Below are positions 46,032-56,656 of a stretch of 64,000 bases of DNA, one piece after another; positions within the stretch are counted from its first letter, which is position 1, and each line of letters starts with the position of its first letter. The stretch comes from Pseudophaeomoniella oleicola (taxonomy: Eukaryota; Ascomycota; Eurotiomycetes; Phaeomoniellales; Phaeomoniellaceae). The notes beneath the pieces are model-generated. The model was not told the origin of the DNA, searched no databases, and saw only the letters and a program-made list of their open reading frames with translations. The stretch is from assembly GCA_003868215.1 (NCBI GenBank), contig QWDQ01000002.1, forward strand, positions 310,001 to 374,000, read 5' to 3'. The translations under genes and the position numbers were made by a program.

Positions 46032-46043
46032 TACTACGTAGTA
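46032..46043. repeat. isolated TACTACGTAGTA palindrome
   Basis: Exact copy of the 12-bp palindrome clustered at 17.2-24.6 kb, here in non-coding DNA with GTAG flanks. Confidence 0.9.
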
Positions 46044-47615
46044 GACGGTCACTGAACCCTGTTGGTTGCCTTCGGTTGCATACCTGATGGGTCTAGGGAC
46101 ATGGCTGCTCCTACGCGATCAGATCCCTAGAGATGCGAGTGACCGCCTATCTCCATTCCCTGCATCATCAGGATTCCAGGTAGATAATTACCGACCTTAC
46201 CGCTCAGTGTCAGCTGGGTTGTACCCAACGTCGCAGATATTGACGTACAATCCTTATCAACAATCTGTTTCTGCCGGCATAATTTTGGACCAGCCTCTGA
46301 ATCAGATAACGCTTCAGCAGCAAGCATAATTACATCGTCAGGTCAGGGTTTGACCGCAATGCCAAATCCTGGGGTTCCTTCCTTTCTTTTTCAGAGATAC
46401 CGGTATACTCGGTTTAGTAGAGTCTTTTCTATCTGTCTGGTTCCTTTGTACCTATCCAGCGTTGCAACGAAAGCCGAAAGGACAGAGGGAGCATGCTAAC
46501 AGTAGACAAACTTGATGTTCATATGGAGAATCAGCCATAACGCTTACCTACGGGAGATACGTACAAATGAAACCCCTCCTCCTACCTGCCTAAACAGGTA
46601 TCTAGATAGCTGGATACCCAAGAGTTAAAGTAATTACCTCATCGTTCCCTCCATCGCATAGCGAGGTATCAATTAATATAACCAGCCTTGGCCGACCGGC
46701 GCAAAGTCAGGTCAGCTGAATGCTTTGCCCCCCCTTCTACTGTAACGGACCAGTACCTCTTCCTTTCTTTTCATGCCCTTGGTCCAATAATGTAGGTGTA
46801 AACAGACATGGCTCCTCCTGTCTACTTCAAAGATGGGTGTAACATAGCTAATGACGGACGCACGCAATGCGACGCGAAACCTTGAGCGTCCGATTTTCTG
46901 ATATGGAGTTCGGAGCCAATAACCAAGGACCGCGTTTGCAACACTCCCACCAAGATTAATGCTTGCAGTATTGACGGTGGTAAGAAAATAGTCACAGTAC
47001 GAACTGCATTGCACTGCCAAGGAGTACCCGTCCAGGAAGGGAAAGAGACTGAATCACAACTAAATCATCATGTGCTACTGCTGCTAGGCAATACCTGCTA
47101 TCTTGTTGGAGACTAATCTGCAGAGGCATAAACAGACTTGTCCCCGCGCTCCAAGCCAATGTCCTTGATAACATCGTCAGCTATATACAAAACGACCCAT
47201 CCAGTGTTCACCGGCGGCAATGTGAAATAGCGCCAACGCCGATGAAGAATATGCATAACCTTTCGTAGAAATATAACGCAGTAAAGAGATACCGAGTCCG
47301 CAGCGGCGGCAGGTAATGGGAGAATCCCACGCAGTTGGATCGATCTGTCGCTGAGTTGCGAGGAAGCGCCTCCCATTTTGTATCCCTGTTGTTGAACTCC
47401 CAAAAAGCAATCTAATATTACCGACTCAGTGGTCCAAAGTTCGCCATGCTCTAGAGATGTAACCCACATCTGAAAGAAAGGCGAGGCGGGAAGGTGCGAA
47501 TTGCCAAAATGGATAACGCGGAAAAAAAGTTGGAATGCCAAGACGCGCTTGTAACGGAAGGAGCAAGATGCGGAAAAAGGGCAGTATGAGGCGGAACCGT
47601 ATCAGTACGGTAATG

Positions 47616-48623
47616 TTACGCCGAAGACGTCACCATCGAGGTGAATACTGGTATCGTGGGAAGTCCAAATCTGTTGATGGCAACCGACGCTGAGATGGCC
47701 GTCGCAACGACCATTGGTAAGCCGACGACAAGAGCACGGAAAGCGACGTTCATCATCTGAGCTCGATTTCTTGCTCGTTTGACTTCCACAAACGAGCTTG
47801 AGTCGTTGACGTGGGGGAAAGGAATCTCGGGTACTTTGTGGTCAAGGAAGTTGCAAAGGGGCTCCCACCCCTCACCAATTCGATATTCCAAAAGTCGCTC
47901 CTTGGGTACCAAGCTTCTCACTTCTTCGTAGTGTTCGTGATATCTCTGTTTGCCATACTTTTCGAAATCGCCGTAGAAGAAAGTGTCCCAGAATCTTCTC
48001 AGCATGGGATAGTAGAGTCCTGCACCCCAATCCCATTTGGAGAGCATTCGGAGTTCGGGGTCGTTGGCCCGCCAGTTGACAGTTTTCAATGTAGATCTGC
48101 CCACGTTAGCCCAGTGGCTGAAAGCGTAGCTTGGTGACTACTTACGCATACCAGGAATTGACATCGCGAGTAGCCAGGACAACTTTGGCTTCTGGATATG
48201 CTTCGATCAACTCCTTTGCAAACGCAATTGACGGCCAGTCGCAGACTGCTTGGCAATGTCCTAGCAATGCATCCCATTCCTCTCGACCAAATTTGCCTTT
48301 GCCATCGAACTTCGCGGCAAAGGCGTCCTGCCACATCAGATTGTCCGGTGGGTTCTCTGCGCTAGCGCACATCATATGGTAACACTCTTTATATCCAAGT
48401 TCCATCAGTGCAAGTCGAAGAGCTGTGCCAGTTAGTTCGGCAGGTTCGCTATGGGCGCATAATGATAAATATGTTGAGACATACAGCTAGTACCTGTCCT
48501 TCCAACACCCAAGCATAGTACTCTCATGGGAACAGTTCGCTTGCATTTTCTTCGGTCAATGTCCGTGTCGTTTGTAAAAATATCTGTGACGGGTTTAGGT
48601 GTATATGGTATTCCGGATGCCAT
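47616..48623 (-). CDS. P-loop sulfotransferase-like protein (Sulfotransfer_4 type) with C-terminal membrane segment
   Basis: Fungal members of this group are usually annotated only as P-loop or sulfotransferase-family proteins; substrate unknown. Exons are 48623-48485, 48422-48146 and 48096-47616, giving 298 aa. The nucleotide-binding loop is RVLCLGVGRTGTSSLRLALMELGY. I chose the GTATGT donor at 48484 because it restores GTSSLR; a nearer GTACTA donor would lose it. Next comes DWPSIAFAKELIEAYPEAKVVLATRDVNSWYAS, the usual 3'-phosphate-binding region. A segment of the form LVPKERLLEYRIGEGWEPLCNFL and a Val/Ala-rich membrane segment (about 257-280) end the protein. It lies 2.7 kb from the ASST-family gene on the same strand. 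Confidence 0.85.
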
Positions 48624-51600
48624 GTTGAGGTGATTATATGAGAATATGCAGTATCGTTGACAACTGGCGTGCTCGAAAATACCAGAAGCAATTGAATCCA
48701 AAGAAGGACACGACGACGGTTGAAAAGGAGTGTAAGTGATTGTATAATGTACACACCGGGTCAACGATTGGACAAGTCTCGAGGAAGTTTTGTGAATGTT
48801 GAAGGAAAGCGAATTGGTCGTGGGTCGATAGGCGGGAGCAAGATAGTAGAAGTACCTACTTTTAATTGTAGTCGGATAAGCTCTGTAATAAATACAGAAC
48901 GGGCAGGTATTGATGGAGTGAAATTGGATAGCGGCAGTGATAGTTTCAGGTGTGGCAACCACGATACAATGCGTCCTTCCGCCTTCTCTAGTTCGGTAGC
49001 TTTTCGGTGCGTACCTTGGAGAGCGCAACAGGAAATTTGTCCTGTAGTAATGGTAAGTATTGTATGTCCGGTTACCTCAGGACGCCCGAAACAAAGCCCA
49101 GAAAAAGAGGAACCAAAACAAATACAAGAATTGGCGATTTAATTGAATCAGACCAAGCAGCGAGACACGTCACTGTGCTGAATGTGCGCCGTACCTGAAC
49201 TCCAGTGGATAAGAGACAGATTAGATTGCCTTTCGAATGGGAAGTCGAAGCGCCGCCAAAGTTTGCGATGAACATTTCAGACTTTCTTGGTAAGTTGATG
49301 CCCCTGCTTGCTGCGTAACCTTCATTCCGACTTCTTTGACCATTCTCCATTTTTCCTCTCGTGCTTTCCCCCCTTCGCTTCATCGCTCCGGTCTCTTCTT
49401 TGCTTCGTTGGGCGGTTGAGAGGAGACGCCAAGACGCTAGGATGCTAGCAGAATGGAGAGGCTTCCCAAGTGCAAGAATGCCACGCAGGTAATAATGACT
49501 GGTATCCAGAAAATGTAATTAGCGTCGTAAATACACGTACATCGGTCCCGAAGGATGGTACTGTATTGACGATGCCCGTGACATGCACTCACCCAATATG
49601 AAGCACTCAGAGTGACGAAGCAGACAGAGATGTTTCAAGATAAACCCGACATAACATTACCTTAATTAGATAGACTGTCATGTATCGACACATACCTGAT
49701 TTTCTTGGTTGACACCGGTAAGATACCTACCCATGCGAGAACTTCTTACCTTTGACATGATATACAGGAGGACGGTAGTAGCTCCCTTGTTGTTTGCTTG
49801 ATTGCTCCATATGTCAAACCGGTTCCCGTGCTCACTTGTTCCTATAGGTTCTTACCTTGACGATCTTGATTTTCTGTTCCAATGGAGCCACATTGTGAGA
49901 CAGTCGTATCACAGCCACTGTTCACAATGTTGATCCAATTGCTTGAAGTGCAAACAGCGAGCAACGTGCGAAGCCTTGAGTCTGACTGACCCTGACGATC
50001 TTCCTCAACCTTTGTGAAAGCCGCCGCGGGAGACGGTCCTCAATACCCGGAACGCCAAGACTGCATGTTGTAGATCGATGCTTGACATATAAATCCCACC
50101 ACGCCAATCAATCCCCGTTATTTCTGAAACTCGCTCTTCCATTCCACGCGGCATAGCGAATTAGGTTAATGAGCGCGGACTGATCTGTTGACAGACGGTT
50201 CCCGGGAAATTTGAGTTTCCAAATGTCTGGAAATATCTTGTCAGATTCTCCGCCGTTTCTCGGTGTTCCTTACTCATGCTTGCCCCTACATCCCAGGCGA
50301 TTATGATACTCTGTGCTGCTCGTTGTGTATCGTACATGTAGGTCATAGAAGTGCCGAGTCTGAGGATCCGGCTTAATCTCTGATGGACCCAATCAGCAAT
50401 AGCCGTAGGTAGGTTCCGTGCGGACATTCCATCCATAGCTATATCGATATCTGAGCCCCTGTAGATCCATGCGGTTTTGTTGAATTCATGCCTGCGTTGG
50501 TCCCATCTTTACATCAAGATAAAGGGGGCTTGCAGACCTAGCATGCCGCTCAGCATGATGACGAGAAGGTAGATAAACAGGCCCAAAACGGGTTTGGTTA
50601 AGGGTCTAAAAGCAGACTGCTTTGGGACATCATGTTGCACGGAATGACCATCTCGTCGTGGGCACCGATTGTGCCAATCTCCATGGTCAGTCTGGAGCCA
50701 TATATACATAGCATCGATGCATGTTTCTCATCCCTGGCGGCGTTTCGACCATGGAGCTCAGTCAGCTGTCAATCGTGCCTTGCAAAAGTATGTAATTTGT
50801 TCGAGCATTCATCCCGTCTATGTATATATCTGGAACCGGAAGCGTAGGTCGGGTATCATATCGGATATAATTTCAGCCGTCAAGATCAGGCTAGGTAGAA
50901 CGTTATCCTGAGAAACAGCCGCAATTGCATCATTTTGATTAATTCATTATGAGGTGAGAATCAAATCAAGGAGTCTAAGTTACAATGGGAAACACCATCT
51001 CTTTAAGGGAACTCGACCTCTCAATGGTATTCCACTTATCCCGTGGGGGCGAGGAAATAATGGTCAATTTGGAACTTAGCCATGTCCAATCGTCGTTGAA
51101 GACTGCAGGTGGTACGATATACATGCAACAACCAATCCTGTGTACATATGAGGTATACATCTTCAACGGGACAATCGCACATTGGCTAAAACCGGGGGAA
51201 CTCCAGCTTTAACTTCGCGTCCCAGCAGTTGATGAAGCATTCTATTGCAGAAAGAAGCTGTAAGGTCTAGATGTATATGAAAGAAGCACGGGTACCTAAG
51301 CGACATGAAGCCGATGGACCAAGGATGGCTATCGGCTGCACACTTGTATATACATCTAAGAGGTTCACGGCCTGCAAGATATCTTTCAATATAGAAGACT
51401 ATCAGGTCAATAGCGACGCCTAGTTATAACAACCAACAAGACAAGCTCTCCTACTCATAGTTCTTCGGGAGGCGTTGTATTCGTAATGTGAGGAAACGAA
51501 ACAAACAGTAGCATAATGTGCTCTATGACATTTCCATGGTCTCGTTCCATTATTCCATCTAATACTCAATGCTCTCAAAGAAAAGGTCTAGAATTGATGT

Positions 51601-51937
51601 TCCTACTGACCAGAACGTAGCCTATGCCGCGAATATTTTTATGCTTGGACCCTGACCTTGGCACAGCCTTGGCCTGTTCATCCGCCTAAAATTCTTAACG
51701 ACCGGCGAGGTACACGCCTTCGAGTGCCAGAAAACAGAAGAATCTCATCTGAGGCATGAAATGTCACTGAGTGGTAGGGACGCTCTGAAGAACTTCTTCG
51801 TCAAGGCCTCAGGTCAATAGTGTTGGTTTCCAAGAGGAGCAGTGGATTCGTCCATCTCTCTTTTTTTCTATCCTTAATGAGACCTGCGCACTACTGGTGC
51901 TGCGCTCACCCTCAAATTGGCGCTCCCTAAGCAGTTG
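48624..51937. other. 3.3 kb divergent intergenic region with a decayed CCA1-like copy
   Basis: Between the sulfotransferase-like gene and tRNase Z, which point apart. Apart from the remnant at 50005-50514 I see no gene. Frames such as 48720-49142 (plus) and 48432-49028 (minus) overlap the leader and promoter and have no family-like sequence. A hydrophobic frame at 50509-50640 (minus) precedes the remnant but cannot be tied to it. Confidence 0.5.
50005..50514 (-). pseudogene. decayed copy resembling CCA tRNA nucleotidyltransferase
   Basis: One minus-strand frame reads through this stretch with a single internal TAA at 50163-50161. Before it lies YRGSDIDIAMDGMSARN, like the catalytic GSxDIDIAxDxMS motif of CCA-adding enzymes. 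About 65 codons on comes SKEHRETAENLTRYF, where the family has SKHLETATxxxF. After the stop, VSEITGIDWRGGIYMSS and FRVLRTVSRGGF fit the family's VEDxTGxGxxDLxxGIIRTP and DPLRVLRxxRFASRxGF. The order and spacing fit, but the GGxVRD loop, the DD dyad and much of the family sequence between are missing. It is therefore most likely a degenerate extra copy. Assignment is by eye. Confidence 0.42.
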
Positions 51938-54900
51938 ATGACTTGCTTCGAAGTCACAGAGCTTCACCACTACGGCGGCATCTCTCGAAGACATTCCCTT
52001 TATACCATCAAAGCACCCCGACTCCGACCCTCGAACAGACTCTTTACACGCCAATTCTTCCACAACTTTAGTAAATGCGAAGTTCGTCCGTCGCACATTT
52101 TGTCCCATACTCTCACTTCAAGGAACCGTCAGCCCCAAACAAGTTTGAACACCGAAGCAGCGGCTCGAAGCATCCGACAAGTGGGAGGGTTTGCCTCCAG
52201 CCGATATTACGAAGCTATACAGAGAAGAAAGCGACACGCTCTACTTCTAGACAACGGAAAGCTTGACCGGATGACTCACTTTGTTCAATTCATAACTGTC
52301 CCTACCGCAGATACACCCGGGTCACTGCTCGTCTTACATTTCGAAGATGCGAGATATCTCTTCGGCACCGTTGCTGAAGGCTCGCAGCGTGCTTTTATCG
52401 AGAACGGTATCCGCGTCACTAGAACCAAGGAGGTTTTCTTGACGGGAAAGACAGAATGGCGGAATACTGGCGGTTTATTTGGTCTCGCATTAACACTGGC
52501 AGAAGTCTACAGTCGACAACGCCTTGACGAAAAACAAAAGGCTGGGGCAAGGAAGAAGCAATCGAACGAGGCACCAGCACGATTGGGTGTGCATGGAGGG
52601 GAGAATCTTCTGCACACTCTGGCATGTGGTCGGCGCTTCATCTTCCGAAGGAACCTGCCCATCGACGCCGAAGAGTTCACGGAGCTGAATCCACGTCCTG
52701 GCCTCTCTCATACTTGGGAAGATCACAATTTGAAGGTCTGGCAAATGAAGATCGTACCATCCTCAAAATCCACCTCCACGGCTGTAGATGAGCAACAAAG
52801 GAAGCATGATACCGATGAACGCCGCGGGATTGTATCATTGATGTTTAATTCGGACTGGCAAGAGGATGCGTTGGTAGAACAGCGACTGGGTGATTGTGAT
52901 GCTACGTCCAAGATGTTCGTACGCAACCCTGCGACGAAGACCCTCGAACCTTACAAGGGCCCCCCTGTTGGCCACCCTGATGCAGACCCGGGTCTTCAAG
53001 TGCTGACCCGGAAGCCATGGCCGGCGTCTGTGGTGCCAGAAATCCCTCCTGCCAATCCCGCAGATAGCTGCATGTGCTATATTGCTAAATCACATCCACA
53101 ACGAGGCCGCTTCGACTCTCAAAAGGCCCGCGAGCTTGGCTTAAAGCCAGGACCTCTATTTGGGCAATTGACAAAGGGTATATCTGTCCAGACGGAATCT
53201 GGTGTCCTGGTTTCTCCAGAAATGGTTATGTCTCCAGACCGCCTTGGTTTGGGCATTGCTGTTATCAATATACCCCACAAAGACTACATAGACAGCCTCA
53301 TCAATCGTCCGGAATGGCGAGACGAGACCGTCATGCAGGGGGTTGAGGCGTTTTGTTGGCAACTTGCAGAAGGTATATGGACCGACCGGCGGTTACAGCA
53401 GTTCCGGAACCGATTTCCAAAAGCCAAACATTTCGTTTCATCTCCTGAACATTGCCCTAACAGTCTGACATTCAAGGGCGCTGCCGCTAACGCAATCCGT
53501 CTATCAACGATTGCCCCGGAGCAGTTCAAAGTCCCTATCCATGACAATCTACCCCTTGTAGAGCGACGAGATCCTTACCAATCCGAACGCATCGATGACA
53601 ATGTGGTGGTGGCCATCCCGGGGATGAAAGTTCAGATCGCGCCGACCTACAAGCTGTACAAATCTCCTGTGGAAATACTCAACACACGGCAGATCGTTAC
53701 GGAAATGCCGTACCGAGCACTGGGCCTTGCGAAAAAGGCACAGAGACGTATCAGCGAGAAGAGTGGGGAAGGACAACCGCACTCCCATCTACCAGGCCAG
53801 GACGCTCAAATAATAACGCTGGGAACTGGCTCATCGCAGCCATCGAAGTATCGCAACGTCTCGGCAACACTTTTACGAGTCCCGGGATATGGTTCATATC
53901 TCTTTGATTGTGGTGAGAATACGCTAGGTCAACTTCGACGTACTTTCGAGCCTGATGAACTCGATGAGATCTTTCGCGATCTGAAAATGGTCTGGATCTC
54001 TCATCTTCATGCTGATCATCACCTTGGTCTAATTTCAGTAATCAAAGCTTGGCATGAGTCGGTTCATGGACCCCTTCGCGGAAGGCAATCTGTCACAGCG
54101 GGAGCCTCGCCTACCCCTCGGCAGCCGAAGCAGCAGATGAACGGAGAACCATCGTCTCGCCAGCTTGCGATTGTGTCAGACTTTGATCTGTTGACTATGC
54201 TCACAGAATATTCTTCGGCGGAACATTTTGGTCTGGAGAAATGTCTGCTGCTTGGTGCTCTTTGGAGGCAACCCGGTGAGCAAAGGAATTCGTTTCAGGT
54301 TATGACTGTTGAAGATGGAAAAGTGATTAGAGGGAATCTCCCCCCGGGATTACCGAACTACGTCAAAAAGGCGACCGGGCTTCAAAACATCTTATACTGC
54401 ACCGTGTCACATTGCCGAGGCGCATTGGGTGTCTCCATTGAATTCGATAATGGCTTCAAGGTTTCATACTCTGGTGATTGTCGCCCATCAAAACGATTTG
54501 CAGAAATCGGAGCTGGTTCCACCGTTCTTATCCATGAAGCGACATTCGATGATACCCTACATGGAGATGCCGTGGCAAAGAAGCACAGTACTACCAGTGA
54601 AGCCATCGCTGTCGGAGCTGCAATGGGTGCTCATCGAGTCGTTCTAACGCATTTCAGTCAACGTTATCCCAAGATACCCGTCATGTCGACATTAGGTCCT
54701 TTGCGTGTAGACTTCGAGGATGACATTCGCGACTCAAGCATAGAGTCATCTATTACTACGGCCGTCCCTCCAAATGATATGAAAGTCTGCGTGGCGTTTG
54801 ATTACTTACGTGTTCGTGTCGGCGACATTGCTGATATGGAACACTACAGCCCAGCTTTTGTTGAACTGTTCCCTGACACGCAAGATGACGATGATGACAT

Positions 54901-55282
54901 GCCACAGCCTGAGATGGGCACCGGTAGGGAATCCACGTCCAAAGATGGATCAAGTCTGCCACCAAAGGATCCGCCACCCTCGTCTTCCCATGCTGACAAT
55001 AACGGCGAGGGACGCCCGCAGTCACCTCAAAGCAATGGGCACAAAGCCGTGATAGAAGCGTCTGGTCCCCTTGCGGGTCGGCGTCAGCCTAAGCAGGGGC
55101 AGAAGCGTGAAGCCTCCTCCCCAGCGCCGTCGCCGGATGGGAAAAAGCGAACTTCATCCACTAGCGAGGTTCCTGCAACGGCACAAGACAGCGCTTCCCC
55201 AGATTCATGGACGCCAAGAGACACTCATTCATCGCAAGTTGCCGAAGGAGCAATGCCAGGCCGGCATGAGGTCTCGGTGTGA
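51938..55282 (+). CDS. TRZ1: tRNase Z, long form (ELAC2/Trz1)
   Basis: Endonuclease that cuts the 3' trailer from pre-tRNAs in nucleus and mitochondria. One uninterrupted exon, 1,114 aa. The first 111 residues are rich in Arg, Ser and His, like a mitochondrial presequence; a second ATG at 52271 (M112) starts the conserved MTHFVQFITVPTADTPGS. The N-terminal half is the inactive beta-lactamase-like arm (RYLFGTVAEGSQRA, FLTGKTEWRNTGGL). The active half begins IITLGTGSSQPSKYRNVSATLL (about 627) and has the metal motif HLHADH (689-694), then YSGDCRPS, LIHEATFDD and VLTHFSQRYPK. About 180 C-terminal residues are Ser/Pro-rich and disordered. An upstream in-frame TTG exists but the first ATG is preferred. 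Confidence 0.95.
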   Translation: MTCFEVTELHHYGGISRRHSLYTIKAPRLRPSNRLFTRQFFHNFSKCEVRPSHILSHTLTSRNRQPQTSLNTEAAARSIRQVGGFASSRYYEAIQRRKRHALLLDNGKLDRMTHFVQFITVPTADTPGSLLVLHFEDARYLFGTVAEGSQRAFIENGIRVTRTKEVFLTGKTEWRNTGGLFGLALTLAEVYSRQRLDEKQKAGARKKQSNEAPARLGVHGGENLLHTLACGRRFIFRRNLPIDAEEFTELNPRPGLSHTWEDHNLKVWQMKIVPSSKSTSTAVDEQQRKHDTDERRGIVSLMFNSDWQEDALVEQRLGDCDATSKMFVRNPATKTLEPYKGPPVGHPDADPGLQVLTRKPWPASVVPEIPPANPADSCMCYIAKSHPQRGRFDSQKARELGLKPGPLFGQLTKGISVQTESGVLVSPEMVMSPDRLGLGIAVINIPHKDYIDSLINRPEWRDETVMQGVEAFCWQLAEGIWTDRRLQQFRNRFPKAKHFVSSPEHCPNSLTFKGAAANAIRLSTIAPEQFKVPIHDNLPLVERRDPYQSERIDDNVVVAIPGMKVQIAPTYKLYKSPVEILNTRQIVTEMPYRALGLAKKAQRRISEKSGEGQPHSHLPGQDAQIITLGTGSSQPSKYRNVSATLLRVPGYGSYLFDCGENTLGQLRRTFEPDELDEIFRDLKMVWISHLHADHHLGLISVIKAWHESVHGPLRGRQSVTAGASPTPRQPKQQMNGEPSSRQLAIVSDFDLLTMLTEYSSAEHFGLEKCLLLGALWRQPGEQRNSFQVMTVEDGKVIRGNLPPGLPNYVKKATGLQNILYCTVSHCRGALGVSIEFDNGFKVSYSGDCRPSKRFAEIGAGSTVLIHEATFDDTLHGDAVAKKHSTTSEAIAVGAAMGAHRVVLTHFSQRYPKIPVMSTLGPLRVDFEDDIRDSSIESSITTAVPPNDMKVCVAFDYLRVRVGDIADMEHYSPAFVELFPDTQDDDDDMPQPEMGTGRESTSKDGSSLPPKDPPPSSSHADNNGEGRPQSPQSNGHKAVIEASGPLAGRRQPKQGQKREASSPAPSPDGKKRTSSTSEVPATAQDSASPDSWTPRDTHSSQVAEGAMPGRHEVSV

Positions 55283-56656
55283 GGAAAAGCGACCAGTCTT
55301 TGTAGAGCAGAGGATTGTAATATCAGATACAGCTGTTCCATGATCCAAAGAATGAAATAGGTGTTGCAACATAAGGGCAACAGGAAATATCATGGTAGGC
55401 GGTATATTTTCAGGATTATCCTGTCGTCTGGAATCAATCATAGGAAGGAACAAACAACAACATGGTCCCTCAAGGATTGAGCTCTACTGTAACAGTGTTT
55501 AGTGAATACTTCCTGTCTACTACAGATAGTCAGTAATATTAGGTCAGTTCCGACTTGAGCGTATGGGATGGGATCGTGGTGGTAATGGAACGTAACGGTT
55601 GATAGCGGTATTGGTATTCCACAGAACATGTTTTCCACGCCAAGCCGCTTGTAATTCCACAAAGGCTAAGGTAATTCGGAGTACAAGGACACGCGTAATC
55701 CACGCCCCGAACGGAGTGTGTGGCAGATTGCCCAAGGTAAAATGAGGCATCATCATATCGGACAAAAACCAGGTAAATCATTTACGTCTCAACATAACTG
55801 GTTGAAAGTGGGTTGGGATTGTGAAACAGCTTGTGCAGTAAATCTGAGACCCAGTTCAATTTCAGTGGAATTGTATGGAATGTGTTTTAGAGTGAAGGCA
55901 ACGAGGGAGAATATAGCACTGCTATTGTGGCATACACTCCCTAATTACTATGTAGTAGGCGAGGGATGGACGACTTGCTGTAAGCTGATAGGGTAAATGC
56001 CGTATTTTCCGAATCATCCCCTAGCGACGATCGTTATCTCCTATGTCGATGCTGTCGCCTCCACCATGATTATCTTGCTGTACCACGTAGCACTACGTAA
56101 TTAGTATTGTACCGCAGTAGGTAGCAGGTAGGTAAATAATAGGGACCTACGACGAAAGTACAGCAGGGCTTTCAAAGATCCTCATTTCTTATTCGCACCC
56201 TGGGGAACATTTTAGGACCAGGACCAAGACCAGAACGATGACGATGACGATGAATGATTGAGTAAACATCTAACTCAATAGAGACATCATAGCGACTCCG
56301 ATTTCTTCGGTGGAGAAGACCGCTGACGCTGCTGTCGCCAAGCTTCGGTTCTTCGAAGAACATTTTATGATACTGAACTCACCTCAAATATTTGCAGTCA
56401 CTTATTGTCTTCAGAGAGGTTGGAACTGGACTGGATCCATGTTGCCGCCCGCTGCCGAGGCGACACGTTCATTTGATTGAAACTCTGTACATATTCTTTT
56501 TCCAGTCAACCACATCCATCATCTATACGTGGTACTGCCTTTTTGCGAAGTCGGGCAAGCATCATGTGGTGATTTTGAAACTGTCATTTCGTCCGTTATG
56601 CCCATCGGCTGTCTGCTAGTAATATCATTGTCGGTCGTATTGCAAGAAGCATAATA
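55283..56656. other. intergenic between tRNase Z and the MFS transporter
   Basis: 1.37 kb without a supportable gene. It contains two partial copies of the TACGTA-type motif near 56085-56100 and an (ACGATG)3 repeat at 56235-56252. The last 200 bases should contain the transporter promoter. Confidence 0.5.

Larger units (their letters stand above)
44934..47615. other. 2.7 kb intergenic region
   Basis: No supportable gene. It holds an ACGGCC array at 45425-45447, a TACTACGTAGTA palindrome at 46032-46043 and a one-mismatch copy at 45912. The longest frame (47113-47541, minus) starts from a non-ATG codon and matches nothing I know. Confidence 0.5.

Noticed and set aside
47113-47541. 142-codon minus-strand frame between the two sulfotransferase-type genes
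   Set aside because: Starts only from a non-ATG codon and matches no family I know; parts look protein-like, so transcript data could change this.
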